Position numbers and translations under genes: made by a program. This document shows, piece by piece, positions 7,749 to 16,292 of a stretch of DNA of 64,000 bases. Below the pieces are notes generated by a model that saw only the letters and a program-made list of their open reading frames with translations, was not told the origin of the DNA and made no database searches. Origin of the DNA: Halorussus salilacus (GTDB lineage Archaea; Halobacteriota; Halobacteria; Halobacteriales; Haladaptataceae); the NCBI RefSeq assembly GCF_024138125.1, contig NZ_CP099993.1:2790001-2854000 (forward strand), given 5' to 3'. Position 1 is the stretch's first letter, and each line of letters starts with the position of its first letter.

Positions 7749-9056
7749 ATGGCCCCGTCACGGCGTCGCCGACTGCTCGGGCTCGTCTCGGCGGCCGCGG
7801 CGAACCTGCTCCCGCTGGTGGGCGTGGCCTTCTGGGGGTGGTCGCTCGGCGCGCTCGTGGCGGTGTACTGGTTCGAACTCGGCGTCCTGCTGGGGTGGGC
7901 GGTCGTCCGGGCGGTGTTCGCCCAGCGACCGTCGGAGTTCTCCAACGACGCGCTCCTCGTCACGGCGGCCGAGCACAAGCGCGGGGGTCTCTCGGTTCCC
8001 GGAACGCATATCCTTGTCCGGGTCCAGCACCTCCCGGCCCTCGCGCTCCTGGTCCCGGTCCTCGCGTTGCTGTGGCTGTTCGTCGGCGCGGTGGTGCTCG
8101 CGGGTCTCGAACGCACCGCGGGCGGCGGCCCGCTCGTGCCGCCGCGGGCCCACGCGACGGTCGGGGTCGGGGTCCTCGGCGTCGTCGCGAGCCAGAGCGT
8201 CTCGACCGTCTCGGAGTACTTCCTGTCGCGCAGATACCGCGAGGTCAACGCCCAGATGGCTCTCCAGTCGGCGCTGTGGCCCATCTTGGTGACTGGCGTC
8301 GTGCTGATGGTCGGGACCGCCGCGGTCCGGGCCACCGAGTCCGGTCTAGTCCTGCTCGGCCTGCTCGTCGGCACCAAACTGCTGTTCGACCTCGCGGGCG
8401 TCTACCGCGACCGACTCCGGGCGTTCGACGAGCGGACGCGCCTCGACTTCGGGTGGGCCTACGACCCGCCGGAGTGGCCGTCCGTAGACGGCCACTCCGG
8501 CCCCGCCGAGACGGTCCGACCCGAGGCGCTCGCGGTCGCGGCCGACGGGGTCGTTCGGGGGTTCGCGTCGGTGGGGGCGGTACTGCTCGTCGCGCTCCTC
8601 ACGGTCGCCGCGCTCGGGTTCGGTCTGTCGGGAGCCGGTGACGCGGCCGGATTCTTCGGTGCGGTCGCCGCCGCGCTCGCCAGCGCGTTCGCGCTGGCTG
8701 GCGTCGCCGACCGCGCTATCCGGTACCTGCCGATGGAGTACCGGGTCGACGGCGACGTGGTGGGCTACGACCGACTCCTCGGCGAACCCCAGTGGCGGGT
8801 TCCGGCGTGGAAGGTCGCCCGCGCGGAGCCCGAACGGACCGGAGTCGACCGACTGTTCGGGACCGAGACGCTCGAAATCGACCACGACGACCGGACCGTC
8901 CGTCTCGTTCACCTCCCGGACGCGGCGGCCGTCCGGCCGCCCGCGTCCGACGGAAGTCCGGAGTCTCGTGGAAAATGCAGGGCCGACCGCGAAACCGACG
9001 CGACCGACTCCGGGGCCGACGCGACCGCCGGAACCGACGCGAACCGGACGCGATAG
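7749..9056 (+). CDS. DUF6498-like multi-pass membrane protein
   Basis: 435 residues. The N-terminus (RRRRLLGLVSAAAANLLPLV) leads into a series of hydrophobic segments at about residues 12-60, 95-125, 135-150, 175-215 and 260-310. The last roughly 120 residues are hydrophilic and acidic, so a C-terminal cytoplasmic tail is likely (RVDGDVVGYDRLLGEPQWRVPAWKV region). The opening region with YWFELGVLLGWA matches what I know of haloarchaeal DUF6498 proteins. No transport or catalytic motif is recognisable. It ends one base before the convergent purM gene. Confidence 0.65.
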   Translation: MAPSRRRRLLGLVSAAAANLLPLVGVAFWGWSLGALVAVYWFELGVLLGWAVVRAVFAQRPSEFSNDALLVTAAEHKRGGLSVPGTHILVRVQHLPALALLVPVLALLWLFVGAVVLAGLERTAGGGPLVPPRAHATVGVGVLGVVASQSVSTVSEYFLSRRYREVNAQMALQSALWPILVTGVVLMVGTAAVRATESGLVLLGLLVGTKLLFDLAGVYRDRLRAFDERTRLDFGWAYDPPEWPSVDGHSGPAETVRPEALAVAADGVVRGFASVGAVLLVALLTVAALGFGLSGAGDAAGFFGAVAAALASAFALAGVADRAIRYLPMEYRVDGDVVGYDRLLGEPQWRVPAWKVARAEPERTGVDRLFGTETLEIDHDDRTVRLVHLPDAAAVRPPASDGSPESRGKCRADRETDATDSGADATAGTDANRTR

Positions 9057-9057
9057 C

Positions 9058-10032
9058 TCAGTCCAGTTCCAGCCCGCGAATCGCCACCGAATCGCCCTCC
9101 CGGACCTCGCCGACGACGCGGCCGTCGGTCTCGTCGGCCAGCGACTCGGCGTCGTCCTCGGGGAGCGCCACCACGAACCCGGTGCCCATGTTGAACGTCC
9201 GGTGCATCTCCTCGTCGCCGACGTTGCCCTCCTCCTGCACGAACTCGAAGACCGGCTGGGCGTCGAAGGGGTCCGTTATCTCGTAGCGGAACTCGCCCAT
9301 CCGAGAGAGGTTGGTCCACCCGCCGCCGGTGACGTGGGCCGCGGCGTGGACCTCGCGCTCCCGAAGCGCGGGCAGGAGGTAGGTGTAGAGCCGGGTGGGT
9401 TCGAGCAGGACCTCGCCCACGGTTCGGTCGGGGTCGAGCGGGAACGGGTCGTCGTAGCCGTGCTCGCGGGTCGCGGCCTCCCGCGCCAGCGTCAGGCCGT
9501 TCGAGTGGATGCCGCTGGAGGGGAACCCCACCAGCGCGTCGCCGACCTCGGCCTCGCCCGGGAAGACGGCGTCCTTCGGAGCGAGTCCCGCGCACGCGCC
9601 CGCGAGGTCGAGTCCCTTGATGACCTCGGGCATCACCGCGGTCTCGCCGCCCACGAGCGCGACGCCCGCCTCCTCGGCCCCGGCCGAGAGTCCCTCGCCG
9701 ACCTGCTCGGAGAACTGCTCGGTGGGTTCCTCGACCGCGAGGTAGTCGACGAACGCGACCGGTTCGACCCCGCTCGCGACGAGGTCGTTTGCGTTCATCG
9801 CGATGCAGTCGATGCCGACCGTCGAGTAGTCGCCCAGCGCCTCTGCAACGAGCAGTTTCGTGCCGACGCCGTCGGTCGCCAGCGCGAGGTAGCGGTCGCC
9901 GATGTCGAGCAGTCCCGCGTACTCGCTCTCGTCGATGTCGCCGACCGCGCCGACCAGCGCCGCGGTGGCGGCCTCGCTGGCCTCGATGTCCACCCCGGCG
10001 TCGGCGTAGGTGAGTTCCTCGTCGTCGCTCAT
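9058..10032 (-). CDS. purM: Phosphoribosylformylglycinamidine cyclo-ligase
   Basis: 324 residues. PurM closes the imidazole ring in purine synthesis (FGAM plus ATP to AIR) in the cytosol. Recognisable family landmarks are YADAGVDIEA at the N-terminus, the GVGTKLLVAEALG nucleotide-binding stretch (about 66-78), MNANDLVASG, ALVGGETAVMPEV and the FPSSGIHSNGLTLAR segment in the C-terminal half. Length is close to the usual size of PurM (about 330-350), slightly short. It is a single-gene unit, transcribed divergently from a small protein gene and convergent with the DUF6498-like gene. A long hairpin (10067-10103) lies upstream of its start. Confidence 0.95.
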   Translation of the reverse strand: MSDDEELTYADAGVDIEASEAATAALVGAVGDIDESEYAGLLDIGDRYLALATDGVGTKLLVAEALGDYSTVGIDCIAMNANDLVASGVEPVAFVDYLAVEEPTEQFSEQVGEGLSAGAEEAGVALVGGETAVMPEVIKGLDLAGACAGLAPKDAVFPGEAEVGDALVGFPSSGIHSNGLTLAREAATREHGYDDPFPLDPDRTVGEVLLEPTRLYTYLLPALREREVHAAAHVTGGGWTNLSRMGEFRYEITDPFDAQPVFEFVQEEGNVGDEEMHRTFNMGTGFVVALPEDDAESLADETDGRVVGEVREGDSVAIRGLELD

Positions 10033-10066
10033 GGTCGAACCGGCGCGCGCGGCGAGTAAAGTTCCA

Positions 10067-10103
10067 CCGTTTGCGCTCGACCGCTCCGGTCGAGCGCAAA
10101 CGG
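10067..10103. repeat. Perfect hairpin between purM and the 80-residue gene
   Basis: 16-bp perfectly complementary arms (10067-10082 and 10088-10103) around a 5-base loop, in a divergent intergenic space of 136 bp. The arms are GC-rich with a central TTTGCGCTCGACC core. It is not followed by a T-run, and both flanking genes point away from it, so it is not an ordinary terminator. Confidence 0.85.
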
Positions 10104-10168
10104 CCGAACGCGGTTCCTGTCAGGGCCCGCCCACAGCGCACTTGGTGCGATAGGTCGGTGACACGAGT

Positions 10169-10411
10169 ATGAGCGAGACCCTGACCGAGAGCGACGAGGG
10201 CAAGCGCGTCGTGGGCCCCGAAGGCGAACTACTCGGCACGATAGACGAGGTCGACGCGGGAGTCGCCCACGTCGAACCCGACGCGGGCGACTACGAGACC
10301 GTCAAGCGATACCTCAACTGGGAGGACTCGGCGAACGACGACTACACGTTTCGGGAAAGCGCAGTCGAAGAGATATCCGACGACGAAGTGGTCCTAAAAG
10401 ACGAGGAATGA
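10169..10411 (+). CDS. Small PRC-barrel-like haloarchaeal protein
   Basis: 80 residues, very acidic. The beginning (ESDEGKRVVGPEGELLGTIDEVDAG) has the strand-turn-strand pattern of PRC-barrel domains, in which a conserved G-x-x-G-x-V/I turn follows a basic K-R-V-V strand. Near the end a second strand (ISDDEVVLKD) closes the domain. No enzyme motif. PRC-barrel proteins often bind RNA or other proteins; here the role is unknown. It is alone between purM and the nucleoside transporter operon. Confidence 0.7.
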   Translation: MSETLTESDEGKRVVGPEGELLGTIDEVDAGVAHVEPDAGDYETVKRYLNWEDSANDDYTFRESAVEEISDDEVVLKDEE

Positions 10412-10510
10412 GTCGCGGTCTCGCAGTCACGTAACCGAGCGAAAGACGCCGCTCACCATGCGTACCTTTTTGTCGGATGAAATGTTACTAGGTACCTCAT
10501 GACGGGGGGT

Positions 10511-11629
10511 ATGTCAGACCGTGACGGGTCAACGAACAGTTCACTCGGTGATTCGAGCGACGTAATCGACCGCCGGACCGTCCTCGCGTCCGGCGCGGCG
10601 CTGGGCGGAATCGCACTCGCGGGGTGTACGGGGTCCATCGGGGGCAGTGGGTCCGGACAGGAGACGACCAACGTGGCCATCGTGTCGAGCCCGGCCGGAT
10701 TCGACGACAGCGCGTTCAACGACCTCGCGCTCGAAGGCCTCCAGACCGCCGCCGAGGAGTACGACATCGAGATCAACGAGGTCGAGGAGACCGAGCAGGC
10801 CCAGTACCAGTCGACGCAGGCCGAACTCGCCCAGAGCGGCGACTACGACCTCATCGTCCTCGTGTCGTACAACCACACCGAGGCGCTGACCCAGAACGCG
10901 GTCGACTACCCCGACCAGAACTGGATGCTCATCAACGACCACGTCGACGAGCCGAACGTGGCGGGGTATACGTGGGCCAACCACGAGATGTCGTACCTCG
11001 CGGGCGTCCTCGGCGGGACGATGACGACCGAGGAACTCTCCCACGAGGGGAGCGAGACCGACCCCGAGGGGACCCAGATCGGCTTCGTCGGCGGCGTCGA
11101 CGAGTCGCTCATCAACGCGTTCGAGCAGTCCTACGTGGCGGGCGCGGAGTGGGTCAACGAGGACGTGGAGGTCGACGTCGGGTACATCGGCGACTACACA
11201 GACACCGACACCGCAGCCGACATCGCGAGTTCTCAGTACGACGCCGGGGCCGACATCGTCTACCACGCCGCCGCGGCCGCGGGCCGCGGCGTCTTCGAGG
11301 CCGCACAGGACAACGGCCGGTTCGCCATCGGCGTCGACGCCGACCAGTCCCAGACGCTCCCGGACTTCCAGGACGTGATCCTCGGCTCCGCCGTGAAGTA
11401 CATCAACGAGGGCACCCGCGAGGTCGCGGTCGCGGTCGCCGAGGGCAACTTCGACAGCGTCACCGGGGCCAACACCCTCGGACTGGAGGAGGAAGCCGTC
11501 GACTGCGTCATCGGACAGGCGTTCGAGGGCGAACTCCCCGACGCAGTCGGCGAGAACCTCGACGAGGCCAAGCAGGGCATCGCCGACGGCGACATCGAGG
11601 TGCCGTGTACCGCGTCGGGTTGCGACTGA
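10511..11629 (+). CDS. BMP-family substrate-binding lipoprotein of a nucleoside ABC importer
   Basis: 372 residues from the ATG at 10511; an in-frame ATG four codons earlier (10499) is equally possible. The N-terminus holds a Tat motif (DRRTVLASG) and a lipobox (ALAGC), so the protein is exported folded and lipid-anchored outside the membrane. The rest is a periplasmic-binding fold of the basic membrane protein type: VAIVSSPAGFDDSAFNDLA at the start, GFVGGVDESLINAFEQSY in the middle, and GADIVYHAAAAAGRGVFEAA and GVDADQSQ later. BMP proteins of this kind bind nucleosides or purines. The ATPase and two permease genes follow on the same strand, making a complete importer. Confidence 0.93.
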   Translation: MSDRDGSTNSSLGDSSDVIDRRTVLASGAALGGIALAGCTGSIGGSGSGQETTNVAIVSSPAGFDDSAFNDLALEGLQTAAEEYDIEINEVEETEQAQYQSTQAELAQSGDYDLIVLVSYNHTEALTQNAVDYPDQNWMLINDHVDEPNVAGYTWANHEMSYLAGVLGGTMTTEELSHEGSETDPEGTQIGFVGGVDESLINAFEQSYVAGAEWVNEDVEVDVGYIGDYTDTDTAADIASSQYDAGADIVYHAAAAAGRGVFEAAQDNGRFAIGVDADQSQTLPDFQDVILGSAVKYINEGTREVAVAVAEGNFDSVTGANTLGLEEEAVDCVIGQAFEGELPDAVGENLDEAKQGIADGDIEVPCTASGCD

Positions 11630-11673
11630 TTCCCAGACACCCTCTCTTCGATCTATGACACCCTATCCCCACT

Positions 11674-13350
11674 ATGGCGGGGAGTAACGCACAGGCCGCC
11701 GTCCGGCTCGAAGGCATCACCAAGCGCTTCGGCGACGTCGTGGCGAACGACGACGTGGACTTCTCGCTGGAGCGCGGGACGGTCCACGCCCTGCTCGGCG
11801 AGAACGGGTCGGGCAAGACCACGCTGATGAGCGTCCTCTACGGGCTGTACGACCAGGACGCCGGGACCATCCACGTCGACGGCGAACCGCGGAGCTTCGA
11901 CTCGCCCCGCGACGCGATGGACGCCGGAATCGGGATGATACACCAGCACTTCCAGCTCGTGGAGCCGATGACCGTCCTCCAGAACGTCATCCTCGGCCAC
12001 GAGCCGACCGAGCGCGGTCTGGTCGACGAGGAGACGGCCAGAGAGGACATCGCGGATATCTCCTCGCGCTACGACTTCGACGTGGACCGCCACCTCGACA
12101 CGCCTGTCCGGGACCTCGACCTCGGCGTGCGCCAGCGCGTCGAGATAGTAAAGAGCCTCTATCGGGGGGCCGACGTGCTCGTCCTCGACGAGCCGACCGC
12201 GGTCCTCACCCCCCAGGAGGTCGAGGGGCTGTTCGAGGTGATGGCCGAACTCACCGCGTCGGGTCGCTCGCTCGTGTTCATCACCCACAAGCTCGACGAG
12301 GCGCTGGCGTCGGCCGACGAGATCACCGTCCTCCGGGACGGGAGCGCCGTCGGCACCGTCCCCGCCGACTCGACCACCGAGCAGGAACTCGCCCGGATGA
12401 TGGTCGGCCGCGAGATAGACTTCGAGCGCAAGCCCCGCGAGACGACGCCGGGCGACCCGGTGCTGGAAGTCGCGGACCTCCGCGTCCGGGGCGACCGCGG
12501 CCTCGAACGGGTCCGGGGCGTCGACCTCACCGTCCGGGAGGGCGAGATTCTGGGCGTCGCGGGGGTCCAGGGCAACGGCCAGACCGAACTGGTCGAGGCG
12601 CTCACGGGTCTCCGGTCGGCCGAGTCGGGGACCGTCCGGTTCGACGGCGAGGGCATCACCGCGCGGAGTCGCAGACGGCGCATCGAGGACGGCATCGCCT
12701 ACGTGCCCGAGGACCGCCACACCGAGGGGTTGGTGCTGGACTACGACCTCGTCCGGAACGCCCTGCTCGGGAACCAGACCATCGAACCGTACGCAAACCG
12801 CGGCTTCCTCGACTGGGGGGCGGTCCGCGACCACGCCGAGGACATCGTCGCCGAGTACGACGTTCAGCCGCGGAACCCCGACGCGCGGGCGGCCTCGCTG
12901 TCGGGCGGCAATCAGCAGAAGTTCATCGTGGGCCGGGAGATCGAACACGACCCCGACGTGCTGGTCGCGGCCCACCCCACCCGCGGGGTCGACATCGGCT
13001 CCATCGAGTTCATCCACGACCGACTGCTCGAACTCCGCGACGAGGGACTCGCCATCGTGTTCGTCTCCTCGAAGCTCGACGAGGTCCGGAAGCTCTCGGA
13101 CCGCATCTCGGTCATGTACGAGGGGGAGTTCATCGACACGGTCGACCCCGAGGGCGTGACCGAGGAGGAACTCGGCCTGCTGATGGCCGGACACGGCCGC
13201 GACGGGGACGAGGAGACCGACGAGCGAGTGACGGAAACGCCCGGGGACGAAACGACCGAAACGCCCGGGGACGAAACGACCGAAACGCCCGGGGATGAAA
13301 CGACCGAAACGCCCGAGAGCGAACTCGACGGGGTGTCCGAGCGTGAGTAG
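11674..13350 (+). CDS. Nucleoside-type ABC transporter ATPase with two nucleotide-binding domains
   Basis: 558 residues carrying two fused ATPase domains, as in sugar and nucleoside importers. Domain 1 has Walker A GENGSGKTT (about 47-55) and Walker B plus D-loop VLVLDEPTAVLTPQE. Domain 2 has a degenerate Walker A (GVQGNGQTE), an LSGGNQQKFIVGREI signature and VLVAAHPTRGVDIGS in place of a typical Walker B, as common in this family. The final about 45 residues are an acidic low-complexity tail with three exact 8-residue repeats (ETPGDETT), encoded by a 24-bp tandem repeat. Start at 11674, 44 bases after the lipoprotein stop. It powers uptake by the permeases at 13343 and 14470. Confidence 0.94.
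   Translation: MAGSNAQAAVRLEGITKRFGDVVANDDVDFSLERGTVHALLGENGSGKTTLMSVLYGLYDQDAGTIHVDGEPRSFDSPRDAMDAGIGMIHQHFQLVEPMTVLQNVILGHEPTERGLVDEETAREDIADISSRYDFDVDRHLDTPVRDLDLGVRQRVEIVKSLYRGADVLVLDEPTAVLTPQEVEGLFEVMAELTASGRSLVFITHKLDEALASADEITVLRDGSAVGTVPADSTTEQELARMMVGREIDFERKPRETTPGDPVLEVADLRVRGDRGLERVRGVDLTVREGEILGVAGVQGNGQTELVEALTGLRSAESGTVRFDGEGITARSRRRRIEDGIAYVPEDRHTEGLVLDYDLVRNALLGNQTIEPYANRGFLDWGAVRDHAEDIVAEYDVQPRNPDARAASLSGGNQQKFIVGREIEHDPDVLVAAHPTRGVDIGSIEFIHDRLLELRDEGLAIVFVSSKLDEVRKLSDRISVMYEGEFIDTVDPEGVTEEELGLLMAGHGRDGDEETDERVTETPGDETTETPGDETTETPGDETTETPESELDGVSERE
13234..13314 (+). repeat. 24-bp in-frame tandem repeat in the ABC ATPase gene
   Basis: Three complete units (13234-13257, 13258-13281, 13282-13305) and a 9-bp partial one, differing at a single base (gac versus gat). 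The unit length is a multiple of three, so copy-number change would only shorten or lengthen the tail. Confidence 0.9.
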
Positions 13351-14473
13351 CGACTCGACCGGCGGCCGCGCGGTCCTCGACCGCGCGGCCGCCCGCATGC
13401 TGAACGCGACGGTGCTCCAGCGACTCGCCATCGCGGTCGCCTCGACCGCGATGGCGTTGCTGATCGGGCTGGTCGTCGTGGCCGCGGCCGGGTACGACCC
13501 GGTCGCGTTCCTCGCCGACGTGTTCGAGGGCGCGTTCGGCGACGAGAACGCCGTCGCGCGCACGCTCAAGTTCACGACGCTGTTCGTGCTGACCGGCGTC
13601 GCGGTCGCCGTCGCGTTCCGGGCGGGCGTGTTCAACATCGGCGTGCAGGGCCAGTTCGTCGTCGGGGGGTTCGCCGCCGTCGTCTCCATCCTCTGGCTCG
13701 CGCCGTTCCTGCCCGAGGGCGGGGTCGGCGGTCTCGCGCTGATGCTGCTCGGAACGCTCGCGGCGGTCGTCGCCGGTGGCGCGTACGCCGCGATACCCGG
13801 CGTGCTGAAGGCCTACGCCGACGCCAACGAGATCATCACCACCATCATGCTCAACTTCATCGCGGTCGGGGTCGTCGGGTGGCTCGTCGAGGGGCCGGTC
13901 CGCGGCGAGGGCCAGCGCGCGCCCAACACCGACCGCATCCCGGAGTACGTCGAACTCCCCCGAGTCGTGTACGACACGCCCGACTTCTCGGTCGTCGGTC
14001 TCGGCGTCGCGCTCGCGGTCGTCGGACTCGTCGCGGTCGTCATGATGCGGACCCGGTTCGGCTACGACATGGTGACCAGCGGCCATCAGGAGTCGGCCGC
14101 GGCGTACTCGGGCGTCGACGCCAAGCGGACCGTCGTCGCGACCATGGCCCTCTCGGGGATGGTCGCTGGCGTCGCGGGCGCGGTGTTCGCCATCATGATT
14201 CAGGGCTACTACAGCGACCCGGCGGGCGTCGGGACCTACGGCTTCGACGCCATCGCGGTCAGCCTGCTCGCGGCGAACAACCCCCTCGGCGTGGTCCCGG
14301 CGGGTCTGCTGTTCGGCGGCCTCGACTCGGCCGGGAGCCACATCCGCATCAACACCGACGTGCCGGTCCAGCTCATCGACGGCATCGTCGGCCTCGTCGT
14401 GCTGTTCGTGGCCGCGCCCGAGCTGTTCCGGATGGCCGCCGCCCGAACCGGCCTCGGAGGTGACGACCGGTGA
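13343..14473 (+). CDS. Nucleoside-type ABC transporter permease, subunit 1
   Basis: 376 residues from a GTG at 13343 that overlaps the ATPase stop by 8 bases; the frame is open further upstream but inside the ATPase tail. It is a BPD_transp_2-type permease of the RbsC/NupP class with about ten hydrophobic segments. The family stretch RAGVFNIGVQGQFVVGG (around residue 93) and GYDMVTSGHQESAAAYSG are readable. Translational coupling with both neighbours (8-bp and 4-bp overlaps) points to equal amounts of the subunits. Confidence 0.92.
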   Translation: MSSDSTGGRAVLDRAAARMLNATVLQRLAIAVASTAMALLIGLVVVAAAGYDPVAFLADVFEGAFGDENAVARTLKFTTLFVLTGVAVAVAFRAGVFNIGVQGQFVVGGFAAVVSILWLAPFLPEGGVGGLALMLLGTLAAVVAGGAYAAIPGVLKAYADANEIITTIMLNFIAVGVVGWLVEGPVRGEGQRAPNTDRIPEYVELPRVVYDTPDFSVVGLGVALAVVGLVAVVMMRTRFGYDMVTSGHQESAAAYSGVDAKRTVVATMALSGMVAGVAGAVFAIMIQGYYSDPAGVGTYGFDAIAVSLLAANNPLGVVPAGLLFGGLDSAGSHIRINTDVPVQLIDGIVGLVVLFVAAPELFRMAAARTGLGGDDR

Positions 14474-15519
14474 GCGTCGCCGACTACGCCGCCCGGAACC
14501 GGACGCGGCTCGGTGGTGCCGCCGTCGCGGTCGTTCTGGCCGGGGTGGTCGCGGTCGCGCTGGACGTGCCGGTCGCGGCCCTCTTCACGGTCGGGTTCGT
14601 CGAGCGGTCGCTTCAGGCGGCGACCCCCATCGCCTTGGCTGCCGTCGGCGGCCTCTACGCCGAGAAGAGCGGCGTGTTCAACATCGGGCTGGAGGGGTTC
14701 ATGATATTCGGCGCGGTCAACGCCGCGGCGGTCGTGGCCCTGCTCGGCGGGGAGTCGCCCACGCAGGCCGACCTCTGGGTCGCCATGCTCGCCGCGGTAG
14801 TCATCGGTCTGGCCTACACCCTCGTCTTCGCTGTGCTGACCATCCGGTACAAGGCCGACCAGATCGTCGCGGGGCTCGCGGTCTGGTTCCTCGGCCTCGG
14901 TTTCGGTCCGTTTACCGCCGCACTCCTCTGGGGAAGCCGCAACAGCGGCCGACTCGTGAGCGTCGACGACGTGACCGTGCCCGTCCTCGCCGAGATACCC
15001 GTCGTCGGTCCCATCCTCTTCGACACGTCGCCGCTGGTGGTCCTGACCGCCCTGTCCGTCGGGGTCGCGTGGGTCGTCCTCTACCGGACCCGATACGGCT
15101 ACTGGCTACAGGCCGCGGGCGAGAACCCCGAGGCACTCGACACCGCGGGCGTCAGCGTCACCCGCGTCCGGTACGCCGCGGTGCTGTTCTCGGGCGCGAT
15201 GGCGGCGCTCGGCGGCGCAGTCCTGCTCGCCCACTCGGGGTCGTTCACCGGCACCGGCGACACGATGGTCAACGGTCGGGGGTGGATAGCCATCGTGGCC
15301 TACCTGTTCGGCAACTACAACCCCCTCGGGGCGGGTGCGGCCGCGCTCCTGTTCGGGGGGCTGGACATGCTCCAGATACAGTTCCAGACCGCCGGAATCG
15401 AGCTTCCCAACAGGCTCGTGAACCTCTTCCCGTACGCGGCGGTCGTCGTGGTGCTGTCGGTCTGGGGGTCGACCCGGATGCCCGCGGCGGTCGGCGAGTC
15501 CTACGAGAGCGAGGAGTAG
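14470..15519 (+). CDS. Nucleoside-type ABC transporter permease, subunit 2
   Basis: 349 residues from a GTG at 14470 that overlaps the preceding stop by four bases. Hydrophobic throughout, with the paralogous family motif AEKSGVFNIGLEGFMIFGA near residue 60 and GYWLQAAGENPEALDTAGV later. It forms the membrane channel of the importer with the upstream permease. The five-T run at 15531 is a likely terminator for the four-gene operon. Confidence 0.92.
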   Translation: MSVADYAARNRTRLGGAAVAVVLAGVVAVALDVPVAALFTVGFVERSLQAATPIALAAVGGLYAEKSGVFNIGLEGFMIFGAVNAAAVVALLGGESPTQADLWVAMLAAVVIGLAYTLVFAVLTIRYKADQIVAGLAVWFLGLGFGPFTAALLWGSRNSGRLVSVDDVTVPVLAEIPVVGPILFDTSPLVVLTALSVGVAWVVLYRTRYGYWLQAAGENPEALDTAGVSVTRVRYAAVLFSGAMAALGGAVLLAHSGSFTGTGDTMVNGRGWIAIVAYLFGNYNPLGAGAAALLFGGLDMLQIQFQTAGIELPNRLVNLFPYAAVVVVLSVWGSTRMPAAVGESYESEE

Positions 15520-15530
15520 ATCGGGGTCGA

Positions 15531-15535
15531 TTTTT
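15531..15535 (+). terminator. T-run after the nucleoside transporter operon
   Basis: Five T directly after a GC-rich stretch, 12 bases past the last stop codon. No long stem; a plain archaeal T-run terminator. Confidence 0.4.
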
Positions 15536-15593
15536 CGCGTGTGTGGCACTCGGACTCGTTTTCTCCTCGTACGTCGGTTTCACGACGATTGAA

Positions 15594-16016
15594 CTACAAG
15601 AACTGTCTCACGTCGGACGTATCGAACAGTTCTCCGGTTAGCTCCTCATAGAAGGCTTCCTCGGACCCGATGTTCGCATATCTGCTCTGAACGCATCTCG
15701 CTTGTCGCTTTTCCACGCCCGCCTTCTCGTATTCGTGTTCGGAGACACCCAAGAGGATGACCACGTTGTCGAAATCGGAAAGGTATGCGAGATTCTGGAG
15801 TATCACGCCGAAGATACGCATTTCGTCACCGCATCGAAACACTTTGAGATCACCGTACTGCTTATACACCAATTTCGTTGGCGTGTACCCCGCTTCAGTA
15901 ATCTCCAGTAACTGCGTTTGGACGTACTCGGATTGCTCCCGAGTGAGGTCCGAAATCTCACCGAGGACTGACGGCGGAATCGCGATTCGGTTCTCCTCGT
16001 CGAGACTGACCGGCAC
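15594..16016 (-). CDS. Putative RelE-superfamily toxin-like protein
   Basis: 140 residues, with codon use visibly more AT-rich than neighbouring genes. After about 25 residues with a strand-like opening (MPVSLDEENRIAIPPSVLG) come helices (REQSEYVQTQLLEIT) and a strand series, KQYGDLKVFRCGDEMRIFGV then NVVILLGVSEHEYEKAG. The pattern of a Gly-Asp-Leu, a basic/aromatic strand, an R-I-F strand and a final hydrophobic strand with a trailing charged helix resembles RelE/ParE folds. The catalytic residues of RelE toxins vary, so this does not prove toxicity. A 42-residue acidic gene lies 50 bases upstream on the same strand, the order expected of an antitoxin-toxin pair. Confidence 0.55.
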   Translation of the reverse strand: MPVSLDEENRIAIPPSVLGEISDLTREQSEYVQTQLLEITEAGYTPTKLVYKQYGDLKVFRCGDEMRIFGVILQNLAYLSDFDNVVILLGVSEHEYEKAGVEKRQARCVQSRYANIGSEEAFYEELTGELFDTSDVRQFL

Positions 16017-16066
16017 TACCGCCTTCTTTCCGCGGGAGAAACTTAAACAACCAGATTAGAATCGGG

Positions 16067-16195
16067 TTAGCTCTGGAAGGCTTCCCTGACTTCCTGTGCC
16101 GAGGTGAACTCGAAATCGAGGGCCTCTTCGATGGCCCGGTCGATATTCTCTTGGGCCTCGTCTTCCGTGTCCTCGTCTCGGACCTCGACGCTCAT
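16067..16195 (-). CDS. Small acidic protein, antitoxin-like
   Basis: A 42-residue reading frame from the ATG at 16195 to the TAA at 16067. The sequence is almost entirely charged and helix-forming (DEDTEDEAQENIDRAIEEAL, then FTSAQEVREAFQS). Size, acidity and position upstream of the RelE-like gene suit an antitoxin, though no DNA-binding domain fits in 42 residues. Alternatively it is a stand-alone small protein. Confidence 0.5.
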   Translation of the reverse strand: MSVEVRDEDTEDEAQENIDRAIEEALDFEFTSAQEVREAFQS

Positions 16196-16292
16196 ACGTA
16201 TCCTGACGTACTCGTAACTAATCAGTATTTCGGACGTCTCCGTAATCGACCCTCGACTGAGGAGGATGGACGGTTCATGGGTAGAGAAGCCC

